The notes under the pieces: model-generated
Seen by the model: the letters and a program-made list of their open reading frames with translations, nothing else
What the model was told of the DNA's origin: nothing
Databases searched by the model: none
Program-made: the position numbers and the translations under genes
Part shown: positions 46,830 to 59,256 of the stretch, piece by piece
Numbering within the stretch: position 1 is the stretch's first letter
How the letters are laid out: each line of letters starts with the position of its first letter
NCBI RefSeq assembly: GCF_032854445.1
Contig: NC_088299.1
Location: 16,735,608-16,799,607, forward strand
Reading direction: 5' to 3'
Length of the DNA stretch: 64,000 nt
Source of the DNA: Liolophura sinensis
Taxonomy: Eukaryota > Mollusca > Polyplacophora > Chitonida > Chitonidae

Positions 46830-47470
46830 AGCTTAGTGCATGTGCGGACAGAAAAGGCAGAATTGCATTTTATCTTCCTTCAACATGCTGCCATGACATT
46901 ATACAGCTGATACAAATGTACGAAATATAAACAACAGTACACACCACATGTAACCATAGCGCAGTTATCCTCACCGAAAATATCGGTTAGACATGATTCT
47001 AAGCACTGGATGCAGCTGACACCAGACAATACACTGGATCCATGGATACCGACACTCAACTAATCTGTTGCTCCAGATACAAAAAGATTGTTTTATTATT
47101 GTCCTTTTAATGGAAAATAAATGAAAAAAAAATAAACAAGTTTAGTAAAAGAAACAAGAACGGACCGATCAGTTTGTGTTGCGTATACTGTGAATAGATA
47201 TCAGACAAAGATAGCCGTTATGCTGAGCACGTTCACAGGTGCGTTTGGCAGCATAATTTTTTTCCGGCAACAACAGACGATTGACTAGTGATCATTATTA
47301 AATGTAAAAATGTCCATGATCAATCATCATTTAACAGACCGATATATTAAATGATATAGGGCTTTACACATTTCCCCATGTGCTTTTTCCACAGAGCACG
47401 GTTTGTAAGGATATTCCGTTTTATATTCCAGATTCGTTATTTCGGTTACTAATTGGCAGTAATAACTTAA
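46830..47470. other. Unassigned AT-rich sequence
   Basis: No gene or repeat seen. Confidence 0.4.
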
Positions 47471-47480
47471 TCCTATTAAG

Positions 47481-47840
47481 AAACTGGTCTGCTGTGATAA
47501 AATCAAACAAGCAGTGCAGAAAACCGGCCTACTGTAATAAAATCAAACAAGCAGTACAGAAAACTGGCCAACTGCAATAAAATCAAACAAGCAGTACAGA
47601 AAACTGGCCTACTGTAATAAAATCAAACAAGCAGTACAGAAAACTGGCCAACTGTAATAAAAACAAACAAGCAGTACAGAAAACTGGCCAACTGTAATAA
47701 AAACAAACAAGCAGCACAGAAACTGGCCTACTGTAATAAAATCAAACAAGCAGAACAGAAACTGGCCTACTGTAATAAAATCAAACAAGCAGCATGGAAA
47801 ACTGGCCTACTGTAATAAAATCAAACAAACAGTACAGAAA
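47481..47840. repeat. 40-bp minisatellite, nine copies
   Basis: The unit TACTGTAATAAAATCAAACAAGCAGTACAGAAAACTGGCC is repeated. Variants are CAACTG for CTACTG, AAAACAAAC for AAATCAAAC, and a single-base loss in the A run. Confidence 0.96.
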
Positions 47841-48151
47841 AGTGACAGCCCGTGACCTTTGCCAGGTAGAGATTATATTAAAGGGCGATCAAAGAAGATT
47901 TCCTTTTGTACTCTCGGCTTACCAGGTATATCAATTATGCTTCCTACAAGAGTTTTCTGATTATATTTAATACGATTTACGTCAAAGCCGCGTGCATTTA
48001 GGAGTTTTTTTGTGTTAGGCAAAACTTGACCGCAAAACTGCCATTGCTTCAAGTTAATCTTTTCATCAGACAGAAGAAATGTACCATGCTTAAGTTCATT
48101 CTGATATTCAGGTCAGTTTCGTACAGCGTGAAATCCTTTGAAATAATCGCT

Positions 48152-48343
48152 ATGTTACTTTTTGTTAGTTATTATCCTTTAAACAGCAGATGTTTACTAT
48201 TCGTATTTTCCCTCGTATTTCATGTCGTCTCGTGCCTCATCTACCCAGACAACGTCATTTCAGATAAAGAGGCAACAGCAACGTCAAAAGAGAAGAAATT
48301 GGGTTTAAGAGAATTTTGCAAAAATGACTGCAAGTATCTTTGA
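48152..48343 (+). CDS. Candidate small secreted peptide precursor, unidentified
   Basis: A 63-codon frame. After the in-frame Met, a hydrophobic segment (CLLFVFSLVFHVVSC) looks like a signal peptide core. A polar, charged stretch follows, then a dibasic KK and a short C-terminal piece LGLREFCKNDCKYL with a Cys-x3-Cys pair. This is the layout of many invertebrate neuropeptide or small secreted peptide precursors. An acceptor-like TTTAAACAG lies just before the hydrophobic segment, so the first residues might instead come from an upstream exon. I do not recognise the peptide, and chance cannot be excluded for so short a frame. Confidence 0.25.
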   Translation: MLLFVSYYPLNSRCLLFVFSLVFHVVSCLIYPDNVISDKEATATSKEKKLGLREFCKNDCKYL

Positions 48344-48344
48344 G

Positions 48345-49100
48345 TAGAGCCGCAGCTGCTGTCCTGCTGTCATGACATTTCATATCACACAGCAAGACTC
48401 ATCTCGCATTTAAGACTGTGCAGCTGTTGGGGGGCTTCATCTCAACCTATTCATATCAACGAGGAAAGACGACATACATGTAGGATGATGGGGCGTCTTG
48501 GACATCACTTCCTACCAACGTAACCATGTCAAACCTCGAATGTAAAACATATCTTCATCTCAGACGGATTTGTCGATTATCAAGGCATTTGAGCACACTG
48601 CAGCGATCGTCAAAAATCCACTAAAATCTTTCACCTTTCATCTTGAAGCCTACACAATCAATTGGTGCACCACTTCATTTGCCGGAAAGATACAGTTCAG
48701 TTCAGTCAGTCCCAATTAAGGTTTGAATAGGACGTTATTAAACATGATTTCCTCGGAGATTACCTCGGCCTATATGTCTACCATTTTTTTCACTAGAAGG
48801 ACATATCAAGAATAACAGCGTGGACATAATGAATATATTGTCAGTTTTTTAATGAGTAATAATACTAATAAAAACGTAGACGGTGCGGAAGCGTGGTAAG
48901 GAACAGTTCACTTGGCGGCCAAAACTTCCCTCAAACCAATTACAATTTATCTATCGTTAGTATATTTGTGGAATGGGCTCCTGTTCGTATTTACTGCTGG
49001 AACCGCGCCTAATATTTTAAACCGTTTCGGAAATGAAGGCTTCGTCTCATTCTTTCTGGTTCAACGGTATTAATGACATAGCTAGATTTACTGCGATAAC
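48345..49100. other. Unassigned sequence
   Basis: If the 48.15 kb peptide is real this would include its 3' untranslated region. No clear AATAAA lies within the first 400 bases. Otherwise nothing is recognised. Confidence 0.4.
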
Positions 49101-49102
49101 AA

Positions 49103-49231
49103 GATTTATTTATTTATTTGATTGGTGTATTAAGCCATACTCAAGAATATTTCACTTATACGACGGTGGCTAGTATTATGGTGGGAAGAAGCCGTGCAGA
49201 GCCCGGAAGTACCCCAACGAACATCCGTGGG
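49103..49231 (-). mobile_element. SINE family A, 3' half only
   Basis: Minus-strand fragment: TTATTTATTTGATTGGTGTA, ATATTTCACTTATACGACGG, GGTGGGAAGAAGCCGTGCAG, ending at CATCCGTGGG. The tRNA head is missing, as in a 5'-truncated insertion. Confidence 0.9.
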
Positions 49232-49239
49232 TGCGATAC

Positions 49240-50065
49240 TATAACCGTCATGTTGATGAACCGTTTACATGACACACAACTGAGTTAATTATTGTAAGTT
49301 AACATCACTTAGCTTTAGTGAGCCTAACCTGCTGTCCTGGATCATGTTCATGTTTCAGAGACGAAAATCGCCTTGTTGAATGGAAGAAACACATGGCAAT
49401 ATGAGTAATATGGAAATAAGGAAAATAAGCCATCAAACATGGTGTGAATCGTGCAGGAGATTATAAGCAGACAGACAGCGCAAAGAACGAACACGCAAAC
49501 GACACAACGAATCAAAGAATAGATCTCTACACCGACTGATAGACTAAATTCTCGTTGGAATAATAAATTGTCTTAAAGACTAGGCAAAATCGACTGACTG
49601 ATTTACTGACTGATCGATGGATAGATCGATTGTTGTATTGATAGACCCACAGTTTAACAGATTAGTTTCATGATTCATTAACCGATTGATTCATCGATGA
49701 CTGATTGATTGTTTGACCTTACTCCATGCAGGTAGGATGGCTGCTAAATTGAAGGAACAAACTCGTTTTGGCGGTGAACAGCTGCCTTCACATTTAGGAA
49801 AGTTTGACAGTTACATGAAAAAAGCCGTGTGGTTTACTCAGGGCAAACTGGTTTAAAATTGAGAGAAATATTCTTAAGTACGACGCTAAACACATTTTAG
49901 TTATTCTGGTAAAATGCGTTTGACTTACACTTCGGATATGCTTTAACCGTACCTGACGTTGTAATAGCCAATGTAAGGAAAGCGAAAGTCTATTTAGCCC
50001 ACAAAGCATAAAGCCTTTTTTGGATTGAAGTTATAAAAATTCCTCAAAAGAGACAAAATTACCAA
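49240..50065. other. Mostly unassigned sequence with a possible SINE tail
   Basis: GAGAAATATTCTTAAGTACGACGC at about 49860-49890 resembles the 3' end of family A, but is too short for a firm call. A run of GATTGATT-like simple sequence lies at about 49590-49720. Confidence 0.4.
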
Positions 50066-50072
50066 TGAATGA

Positions 50073-50435
50073 CTACGGCATAGACAGTAAAACCAGAGCA
50101 GTAACGACATCGGGGTTGTTGGCAAAGGGTCACACGTAACCCGGGGTGAAATCTAGCCTCTTGTCAATTAATGTCAGCTATTGTCTTATTCTAACAGATG
50201 ATGTAAATTGTAGTAATTTATACAACCTTACAAAGCAGAATTAGGTTAAAAAATAATCCGTGACATTAATTCTAGCACATTAGACATCATTGGTCTAGAT
50301 TGCCCCAAGTGGTATGTTGCCGTCAGATTTGATATACAAACACAATGAAACAATGCAAAGGGAAAAGGCCCAGGGATGCTTAGTGCACCACCAGAATGCC
50401 CCGGGATACTTAGTGCGCCACCAGAATGCAGGTTT
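50073..50435 (+). repeat. Family D interspersed repeat, longest copy
   Basis: One 48-bp-like unit (GACAGTAAAACCAGAGCAGTAACG) is followed by TGGCAAAGGGTCACACGTAAC, CTCTTGTCAATTAATGTCAG, CGTGACATTAATTCTAGCAC and GATGCTTAGTGCACCACCAGAAT. The final motif is duplicated once (28-bp unit, 50376-50430). Confidence 0.72.
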
Positions 50436-50639
50436 TTGCAAAAATACAATTTAAAAGCCTACAACATCAAGAGAAAAATAAAACCACTGACCACAAAAAC
50501 AAATGCTTTCCAGGACAGAAAGCACTCGTCTCGTTGCATGGCTCGAGAACTTGCGTGTACATGCATGTCCCTTAAACTTGCTTCCCCAATAGGAAGAATA
50601 AAGAGACAAAACAATTATTTTTTTTACATTTTTTAAGAA

Positions 50640-51440
50640 ACTTTAGCATATCAGTGACAAAAGTACAGTGCTGTTTTGAAGGTTAAAACGTGCTTCTCAT
50701 GAACATTGACGACATCATTCTTCTGTTTATTCACTGTATTTTTTCTTTATTTTACATTTGTTCCCCAAACAAACGCAATTATAGAAATAAACTTCCCTCT
50801 TGAATGACCCTCTCAAACATTTGAACATAAAAGTTTTTGGGCATAAACGAAAAGTTGAACTTTTTTGACTGAAATTTATAAAAAAATATTATCTTTAGAG
50901 AACTACTTTCACACTTTAAACGGGTTGAAGTAGGATAATTTTAACTGTGTCACCCAATGTTTTCTCAGACAGCTCGGGCCAAAACACTGAACTCGTCTGT
51001 TTGAATTCATCTGTCGGTGTTCCCGACGCGACTGTATATCTGTCAGGTTGATTCGGCGTTTTTCGCCAAGAAAAACATGTACACGTGATCTTAAAAGTTC
51101 TGATTTATAGATGTGAACTACATTTATTTTGACAGTGGGATATCTCTTACGTCCTATTACATAAAAATAGTTGTGGGTCGAAATTGGCAAAGAAGTGTTG
51201 GTCTGGTTTTGACATACATATGCGTTTGTTTCAGAAGATACGTGCACGTGTCAAGTATTATTTCCAGCTCAAGAGACATTTCAACGTGAGGAAATGATTA
51301 GAGCTCTGTAATTATTGCCCAATTATCACGCTCACTGGCTGAAAATAAGACGAGGAACTCTGTGAAACATACTGACTGAGCTGATTGGATTATTACCTCT
51401 ATGGTTCATGTGCTGTCCACCAGGTAATGTCTACCACCTG
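50640..51440. other. Unassigned sequence
   Basis: A 112-codon minus-strand open frame at 50909-51247 has no recognisable domain. Not called. Confidence 0.4.
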
Positions 51441-51446
51441 TAAAAT

Positions 51447-51650
51447 ACCTGGTCAGTTCATCACCATTGATTTCACACCTGGCCATTTCATCACCGCGAT
51501 TTCATACCTGGTCAGTTCATCACAGTGATTTCATGCCTGGATAATTTCTCAAGCCGTGGTTAGCCGTGTGGTGAGTGAGTGCAGCGTAGCCACGTACGTA
51601 TACAGATCACAGGTCAGTGTACCTGGTCAGTTCATCACAGTGATTTCATG
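51447..51650. repeat. About 30-bp degenerate tandem repeat, three copies plus one displaced
   Basis: The unit ACCTGGTCAGTTCATCACAGTGATTTCAT occurs three times at 51447-51540 and again at about 51620-51648, after unrelated sequence. Confidence 0.85.
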
Positions 51651-51659
51651 GCTACTTCC

Positions 51660-53240
51660 GGACTTGGCTAGTATTGAAGTTCTTGTCTGTATTTGAGAAC
51701 TTACGTGATTTTCTTGGCTTACTTTAAACTGTCCCTCTACAAACAGAATGCGTAGTGAAATATATAAAGAGAAGACATTGTTTGATGCAAGGGAATGTTA
51801 ATTCTGCCCACAAAAGTAGCTATTCTTCCATCATATTTCTGACATATTTGTGAGGATTTCTCTCCGCAATTTTTGTAACTGCTGGAGGGAAAAACACCCC
51901 AGTCCGGATCTTCATGAAACATCTTCAGAAGAAATTAATATGCTCACCAAAACACTGTGCTGTTGTTACAGGATCCAAGCTTTAAAGGGATAAACCTGGG
52001 GTATCCCCTTTGGCGTATTCGACTGAAAAGAAAGGTGGCATTTCAGCTGAGAGACATGTTCGTGCATTAAATAGTCTAATTAGTGGTCAGACTGGAGGCG
52101 GTAGGGGGGACTTCCTCACGCCTTTGGTAAGGCTTTGCGCAATCCACTCGTTGGATGTTAGAGTCCTTGAACTTGAATGACCCAGTGGAGATGTGTATTA
52201 AAGTCCTGTTATATTTGTATAACACCCATGCCTTGTGTATCGATGTTCTCATTCTATAAACAGCTATCCTGCTTTCAAGATTTACTTTAACCATAAGCAT
52301 AGAACTCAATGCAAGACATAAAATAGTAAACTTAAATTGAATATTTGCGCCTTATTCCCATTGACTTTGATGTAAGCACACTAGAGTTTCTGAGATCTAG
52401 GCAAGTCATTTTCCAGACGAAAAGACTTCTTGAAGAGAATAACCGTGCTATAGAGTTTTGTGTTCGGAGTTATTTTTCTACATCTTCACTAACTTTTCTA
52501 CCGATGTTAAATAGTATTCACACAAAGAGAAGCAGTCAAAATTTTCCAGTAATGAATAAATTAGGAAAGGATACCAGCTTTCTTACCTGTATCTTACAGG
52601 TAAGCCGCAGACCTTGCCTTATGAATAAAGGAAACAATTATCTTGAAAATGATTCCAGTCCAAAAAAACTTAAAGACTTAAAAATTAAATTGTTCTTTTT
52701 TTGTTAAAAGTACATTTTCGTTTTGCGCACTGCATGTTTTGTTCTCGAACATTACATTCATGGTCTTTCAAAATTTTTCCAGGTAAAGCCAATAATTATT
52801 TCCGTCGTTATAATTTTTTTCCATCGTAGTATCCGTTCCACAATAATGCTTGTGCCCCTTTGACCTTGATTGATCACTTAACCCATGTATACCGAAAATG
52901 TTCAATTGCACTTTAAGACAACAATCCCTTACCATTACCTGCTTCATTATACCACAGGTGTCTGTCACTTTCAAGCAATCCGATTAACCACTCCCTGAGA
53001 GCAGAACTGCTGTCCTCTTTCATGGATCGTGCTTTTATCCTCTTGCTCCATTCTGTAGGGCACTTAACCAGAGAGAGAGATGTCAAATGCTGCCAGTGCA
53101 TATAATTAATGCACGACCCCCTATTAATAATTGTGCAATAGTATCTATTCTGACACTTAGTAGCAGTAGTTCATAGATACGACTAGAGCATAGATAAGCA
53201 GCAATGAGCTGGCAAATGGTCTCTCTTAATAGTGGGGTGA
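51660..53240. other. Unassigned AT-rich sequence
   Basis: The longest open frame is 120 codons (52345-52707, plus), AT-rich with no domain or conserved pattern I recognise. Nothing else is supported. Confidence 0.4.
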
Positions 53241-53250
53241 GGGGGGGGGG

Positions 53251-53361
53251 GTCACACCCGGACTGGGCCCTGTTTCCTTCCACCATAAAGATGGGCACTG
53301 TAGTGTAAGTGAAATATTCTTGAGTATGGCGTAAAACACCAATGAAATAAATAAATAAATA
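53251..53361 (+). mobile_element. SINE family A, 3' fragment
   Basis: GGGCCCTGTTTCCTTCCACC, GTGAAATATTCTTGAGTATG and AAAACACCAATGAAATAAATAA. It is directly preceded by a ten-base G run. Confidence 0.88.
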
Positions 53362-53374
53362 ACTTAACAAGTGA

Positions 53375-53515
53375 AATCCGACTTCTTGACACTTACAACA
53401 TTGCAGAATAGTAAGTAAGGCAGACTCTTGCAAAATTGCAGAATAGTAAGTAAGGCATTCACTAACAACATTGCAGAATAGTAAGTAAGGCAGACTCTTT
53501 TTCAAAAATATTGCA
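53375..53515. repeat. Degenerate tandem repeat, three copies
   Basis: TTGCAGAATAGTAAGTAAGGCA appears three times with spacers CAACA, GACTCTTGCAAAA and TTCACTAACAACA, giving unit lengths of about 35-40. Confidence 0.88.
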
Positions 53516-54009
53516 GTGCTAGGGCACATGATTTTAAATGAGTAGAATTTCAAGTAAAAATTGAAGTTTTAGGGAGAACGTGATATATGAACATTGAAGA
53601 TCATCAACACTTTTCAAAGCAAGTAGCTTTAATAATATCCTCGATTTTTTCTGAATGGCAAATTGTCCTATGTCCTATGTAACAGCCGCATTCTTATAGT
53701 AGTGTAAAAGCAAGGTCGATCTATGGTCTTTAGTCCCTGTGGTGCCGTCAGAAATGTCCACTTCTGGTGAAGTTATCCAGGATCTTGTGTCACGTTCTAG
53801 TCTTTATGAAGTATGCAACTCACATACTTGTCAATGCGTCTATTTTTTCCCTCTAAAACATTATTTTTCATTTCTAAAATATCGATGATGTATTTAAAGC
53901 GGTGGTCCGACTTTTAGTCAACCATAATGTTCAAGGGATTGCTTCCAGATGACAGCTTTGTCGACCGCAATTCAAATAAAATACCTATAAGAACCAGCAC
54001 CAGAAGTTA

Positions 54010-54109
54010 ATCTCCCCCGGGCTCTGTCAGGTTTCCTTCCACCATAATGCTGGTCACCGTCGTGACCAAATAAAATAAAAACACTAATGAAATAAATAAA
54101 TAAATAATC
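54010..54109 (+). mobile_element. SINE family A, 3' fragment
   Basis: CCCCCGGGCTCTGTCAGGTT, TCCTTCCACCATAATGCTGG, then a decayed end with AATAAATAAATAAATAA. The GAAATATTCTTGAGTACGG segment is deleted. Confidence 0.85.
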
Positions 54110-54162
54110 AATGATCTCAACGTGGAGACTGAGCCTTATTTCCATGTTTTTGCGTATTAAAT

Positions 54163-54417
54163 TTGATGACAACACAGCCTAGCCACAACATCCCGATCTA
54201 CATGAGTTCAGCCTTGGAACAAACTGAGGGTGAATATGACACCTTACAAATGACGTGTATCCGAACAGTTGTTTTCATTCCGAACGATCCAACTGGCAGT
54301 ACCATGACCATCAACCGTCAAGAGCAGATACGTGAGACTGCGAATGACTTGTCCAGGTTTGTTAATCCATCTTTCACCTCAAGTCAACCGAGATATCTCA
54401 GTGGAGAGAGCACCTAA
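54163..54417 (+). CDS. Very weak candidate coding stretch
   Basis: An 84-codon plus-strand frame with balanced, soluble composition (it contains EQTEGEYDTLQMTCIRTVVF). No domain, no convincing splice sites, and no second copy although the adjacent 54.42-54.79 kb sequence is duplicated at 56.3 kb. It may be chance. Confidence 0.15.
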   Translation: MMTTQPSHNIPIYMSSALEQTEGEYDTLQMTCIRTVVFIPNDPTGSTMTINRQEQIRETANDLSRFVNPSFTSSQPRYLSGEST

Positions 54418-54419
54418 AG

Positions 54420-55740
54420 TGTATTTTCTTCAACAAATCAAGCTCTCTTATAAAGTTGGTTAAACGTTGTGTGAATATGTTGGATGTTCGTAGACGTTGT
54501 CTCTAAAGGATCACGTTTGTTTTCTCCTCTTCAGTTTGTCACTTTAGTTCTGTTTTTTTTTTCTACTGTTTATGAAATACTGGTGGTTTGCCATGGAAAG
54601 TGTCCGAGCTGCAAAATTCATTACATTTAACGATCACGTAAAATCTTTTTGTCCACACCTAGGTAAACACTTAGGTCTGCGTAAAAAGAACGATTTCTTC
54701 AGTTCTGTCACTAACATACTAACTTCTTTATTAACATCAGTAAATCTGTTTATGCTTTACCATGTGAAGAACACGCGTGGTACCCAGATATGACCTGTCA
54801 GTGGCAGGCCTCGCTGTTAACTGACCCTTGGACTTTTATTTGCTTCACTGTCCACCGTTCTTTGCAGATATTATCTCTGAAGGATCACGTTTGCTTTGTT
54901 TCAGTGTTGTTTTACTTTATTATTTTATTATTTCCCTCGAATTTAACACTAGTGGTTTAACAAAGTGTCCCAGTAATAACACCAGTTGTGTTCAACAATA
55001 ATGTAGAGGCCTTATCTTGTACTCAATGTATAATTCCATGAGAATGTCTTCAATTTTCCCGATGATAAACTGCCCGATGATAAACTGATAATCACTAGTA
55101 ACCCTGACATTGCTGCCTGATGTAAAGGAAACGCTACAGTCTACCATCTACTGTAAGACAGTCGATCATTGACTCTAAGACGTCGGTCCAACAATCGATC
55201 ATATACTCAAATGTGTCAGTCCGACAGTCGATCATCGACTCTATGCCGTCAGTCCGACAGTCGATCATCGCCTCCAAGACATTAGTGGCAGACTTTTTCG
55301 ACTCGTTCTTGACTGAATCATCGTTTGCTTTTACTCAATGACTACTGAGCGGTCAATTTTTATTTTATTCTGATCTGTGGGATTCAGGTTTGACCCTTCG
55401 AGTGGGTGAGGCACATACGGGTCTCTGAAAGTCCGAAGTTGCTTAGAACAGCAAATATGTTAGGAAAGGAAGTTGAGAGAAAGCCAAACTCAGTTTGCCA
55501 CTTTATCCGCGTTTTGACAGACACGCTTTTGGCTAAAAGAACATTCCAATCCAAACCGAAAACCACCTGAAACATGAGGCGTTGGCGCCTTCTTCGAAAA
55601 TCAAATTGGCTTGTAAACATGGGTGCTGCACAGGCCACTTTTCGTAACAAGGACAAATTCATTTTGTACACTTACCAACCACATGAAGGCTCTTGAATAT
55701 AGCTCTGAAATATTACCACATTGGGCATGTTGGTTTTAGC
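54420..55740 (+). repeat. Local segmental duplication, copy 1
   Basis: 54425-54790 aligns with 56318-56675: TTCTTCAACAAATCAAG, GGTAAACACTTAGGTCTGCG versus GGTAAATACTACGGTCTGCG, and TTAACTTCTTTATTAACAT. 55620-55690 aligns with 57315-57400 through TTCATTTTGTACACTTACCAACC versus TCATTTTGTACACTTACCAACC. The order is preserved. Confidence 0.85.
55162..55282. repeat. About 40-bp degenerate tandem repeat, three copies
   Basis: GTCAGTCCGACAGTCGATCATCGACTCTATGCC-like units lie within duplication copy 1. Confidence 0.85.
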
Positions 55741-55777
55741 AAATTGTATATAAATTTTCTCATTCATTTCAGTTGTA

Positions 55778-55853
55778 TGCTCTTTAGCGTAGTGGTAGTT
55801 CCAATGTTACTGTGGAAATGAGGTTGGCGGATTTAAGTCCAGCCAACGGTTAT
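55778..55853 (+). other. tRNA-like sequence, degenerate
   Basis: TTTAGCGTAGTGGTAGTTCC resembles an A-box region. GGCGGATTTAAGTCCAGCC, 45 or so bases later, resembles a T-arm with B-box. The T-stem has mismatches and no clean acceptor stem pairs, so a decayed tRNA or the head of an unlisted SINE is likelier than a functional tRNA. Confidence 0.3.
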
Positions 55854-56309
55854 TGGCGTGTTTTACAATGTAATGTGTTCATTACAAACTCTTGTTTGTC
55901 CTATGATGTTTGGTAAAATACTTATAAAACATTATATTACACATAGATTAAGATAAAGTTATACTATCTATTCAGGGCATTTTACCGATTTAAGTCAATG
56001 ATTTTATCAATAGTAAAATATTTAAATTATACAGATATAATACGGAAACATTATTCCTTCCCATCATGAAGATTGCCAAAGTGTTGTAACCAGTGGAGGC
56101 TACTATCGGGGCAAAATTAAATATCTTCCTCATCACGTGATCAACCAAGTCACAACTTGGATTTCAGTGTTGGGACGAACTGACATTTCCGTATGACATA
56201 TGTAATAGTATGAGAGATTGTCATAATCCGGATGACATTGTTGATCCAGTTGCCGTTACCACCTGTCCATTAATCTTCTGAATCTTCAGAATGCTCAGTG
56301 TAGAGGATG

Positions 56310-57480
56310 CCAGTTAATGTTCTTCAACAAATCAAGTTCACTTATAAAGTGGTTTAAATGAAACTATTAGACGTTTGTAGACATTGTCTCTTGAGGATCC
56401 CGTTCGTTTTTTCTTCTTCAGCTTGAAACTTTATACCGGTTTTTTGCTACGATTTTATGAAACACTAGTGATTTGCCGTGAAAGGTGTCTGAGCCGTAAA
56501 ATTCACTACGTTTAACGTTCACGTAACTTTTTTTTTTGCCCACATCTAGGTAAATACTACGGTCTGCGTCAAAGAGACACGTTTCTTCAGTGTTGTCAAC
56601 GATACATTAACTTCTTTATTAACATTTGTAAATCTGTGCATGTTTGACTATGTAAAGAACACGTGGGGTGCCCACAAACGGCCACCGACTCTAAGACGTC
56701 AGTAGCAGACCTCACTGTTGACTGATCCCTCGACTTTTGTTTGCTTCAGTGTCCGTGGATCCGTCCACTTTTATTTGAATTTGAACTTAAAGTGGGTTAG
56801 GCACATACTGTTGTCTGGGCTGGCGAAAAAGCAGTCAGCTGGATATGTGGCAAACATGAAGATGAGAAAAGTCCAGAACCGATTTTGTCTCTTGTGCGGC
56901 GTGTGGTCGCCAGGATGTGCATATGTCTCTCAAGGTAACTTTACCCCGGATACGCATTTCTGTGAAAGAAATTTCACTTTTGGTACATAACTGTCAAGAT
57001 TCTGGCTTTTTCTTATTGCTTTATGAAATAAAATGAGCCTGTTGACATAGAAGACAAAATACCAGTATAGCGACGAGAGTTTGATAGTTTAACACTTAAC
57101 CCGTTCCAATATACCTCAGTCAGGGATTTATTCTGAACGTAATTGTTCATGTAAAGGCTTAAATAGTACTTATTTACACGCCCATAGAACAACGACTTAA
57201 GCAGAATTTTGTAAAAAAAGAATACAGTGATGTTAATGGCATTTTATTAAAAGTCACTGGTCCAGAATTACTCACTGTTTTGTCGTGAAATGTAACGAAC
57301 AATAACACAAAAACAATGCAGAGAGATGCTCTTAAAACCACATTTCTTGTCAGGAAGGGCAAAGTCATTTTGTACACTTACCAACCCCTGCAAGCCTGTT
57401 GGCTTTTACCACTGCTAGCCCTATATGCGAGTAATTTGCCTTTCCAAAATATTTCTTGCTCTCCGTTTGTACGTAAATTA
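56310..57480 (+). repeat. Local segmental duplication, copy 2
   Basis: Partner of 54.42-55.74 kb in the same orientation, about 1.9 kb downstream. Divergence is substantial (many indels), so the duplication is old. Copy 2 also contains a family D block (about 57050-57340) not seen in copy 1. Confidence 0.82.
57050..57340 (+). repeat. Family D interspersed repeat
   Basis: AGCGACGAGAGTTTGATAG is a decayed 48-bp-like unit. It is followed by AATATACCTCAG, TGTTCATGTAAAGGCTTAAATAG, ACAGTGATGTTAATGGCATT and ACTGTTTTGTCGTGAAATG, in the order seen at 50.1 kb. Confidence 0.6.
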
Positions 57481-57539
57481 TCTCAGTGGGGATGTCGTAT
57501 CTTCATCCGTGATGACATTTTTGGGACGTTAAGATGAGC

Positions 57540-59250
57540 CAGTGGGCTAGGTACATGTACTGTAGGAAGGTCATCTTCTGGACGGTTCATCACACATGTT
57601 ACAAGATTGAATGTTTCTCCAAATTCACGATTGTTCCGTAATTTTTAGTTTAAATTTTATACATTACATGGTCGTGGTGAAGGAGTAATGGTTTCATTAA
57701 TAATAAACTCATGTAGCATTGTAGAACACTAGATATATATGTGACTACCCGTAAACACCTTTTTAAAAGATATTTTATATAGCTAGACGAATTTGTGCTT
57801 TGGAGGCTGGTGTTTAGATTCGCATCGTGTAACGATGCCATGACACTAAATAAAAAACATCTTCACCAAATACAAAGTTAAAAAATCTAAAAGAGGCAAG
57901 TAGTTTAATTCCGAGAAGCGAAGACTTCGTTCTTACTGAATATTTCGGCGTTTTATTTTCCCGTCTTCAGAAGATTAGAATAACGATATTTTGAGTCGAA
58001 AAGCAGTCTTCGTTTTCGGAGTTACATTACTTGCGTATTAACTTCTCAACCAGGCCTTTTGTCCACACACACGTTCTTCCACGAATACACTTTATTAACT
58101 ACGCTAGACTGTCGGACTGTGTGTAGGTGCCTTTGGGCTCTAAAGCCAAGTAAATATCAACGAAAACTATTTGTGAGACAATACTCATAACAGGGTGTTT
58201 CAAGATATGAATACAATGATTTTCATTTTGTTTTTACTTAAACCTAGATATTTAGTTAATTTATGGCTTTGTTTGTTATGACAACGACAATGACAGCTGT
58301 TAGCAGTTGAACAAGAGACTATGACTGACGCAAATGTTCGTCCCCAACAGAAGCCGAGGCTTCTATCCGCGGTTATATGTGTTTTAGTGATATGAAAATC
58401 CGATAATCCCAGACTTAGTTCTGTGAAACCAATATAGGTCCGCTACTACGTAAATTGACAATTTCTAGATTGGCTCAGTTTCACTAAGCCCTTGATACGA
58501 CAATTGCGCGTAGCATCATGGCGACATAGTATCTTTTATACTTGTTGCCATGGAGTCACGCTATGAAATCGTGGTCAACCCCGCCCCTCGTCTTCTAAAA
58601 CTGTGTTATTCCTAACGACGGCTCATTTCCTTTATTGAAATTTCGATCATACACGTTTGTTGTCTCAGCGCTTCAGATCTAGCAACGAGTCCGTCGGAAC
58701 TGACCTACACATTTGTGGTAAATTTAAGTTTTCCGTTTTCCATCAGTAGACTCTCTGTTAGATGTAAGGTAGCTGGAAACAGTCTCTGAAGCGGTGGACG
58801 TTAAATGGTGTGTTGCGATTGTAGGTTACATTGAATGACGGCCCTGTTTGACTGTTGGTTATGTGAGATCAAACAGAATTACCTTAAACAATGCCGGAAA
58901 GAGGCTCAATTATTGCATTATATTATATTATTTGTTTTATTGGGAATTTAGGAGGCACTTTAGAATATTTCATTTAAATGACAGATACCTGCATTGTAAC
59001 CGGCGAAAAACACAAGGCCTCTCCAGGGATGGTGAAACCTTCTGACTGAAAGCCTCAGCCGACAAAAATGTCCAATCATTGATGTCAAGAGGATCCCGAA
59101 AACATTTAAACAAATTATGTTTGTAATTTATTATTACAAAGTAATGCCTTTTATACATTTTGAATGCTGTTCAAAAATCACAGAAATATTCCACGACATA
59201 ATAACCGCGGTGCACTTCCCGACTTCTTAACAATTTCGAGATGTCTTGGC
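57540..59250. other. Unassigned sequence
   Basis: No gene supported. A short stretch at about 58928-59000 (TTTAGAATATTTCATTTAAATG) faintly resembles the minus-strand end of SINE family A, but is too decayed to call. Confidence 0.4.
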
Positions 59251-59256
59251 TGATAC

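Noticed and set aside
52345-52707. 120-codon plus-strand open frame
   Set aside because: AT-rich, ends in low-complexity sequence, no domain and no splice or homology support.
58470-58810. Possible promoter or 5' untranslated region
   Set aside because: Slightly higher GC and no stops of note, but no TATA, initiator or downstream coding frame I can support.
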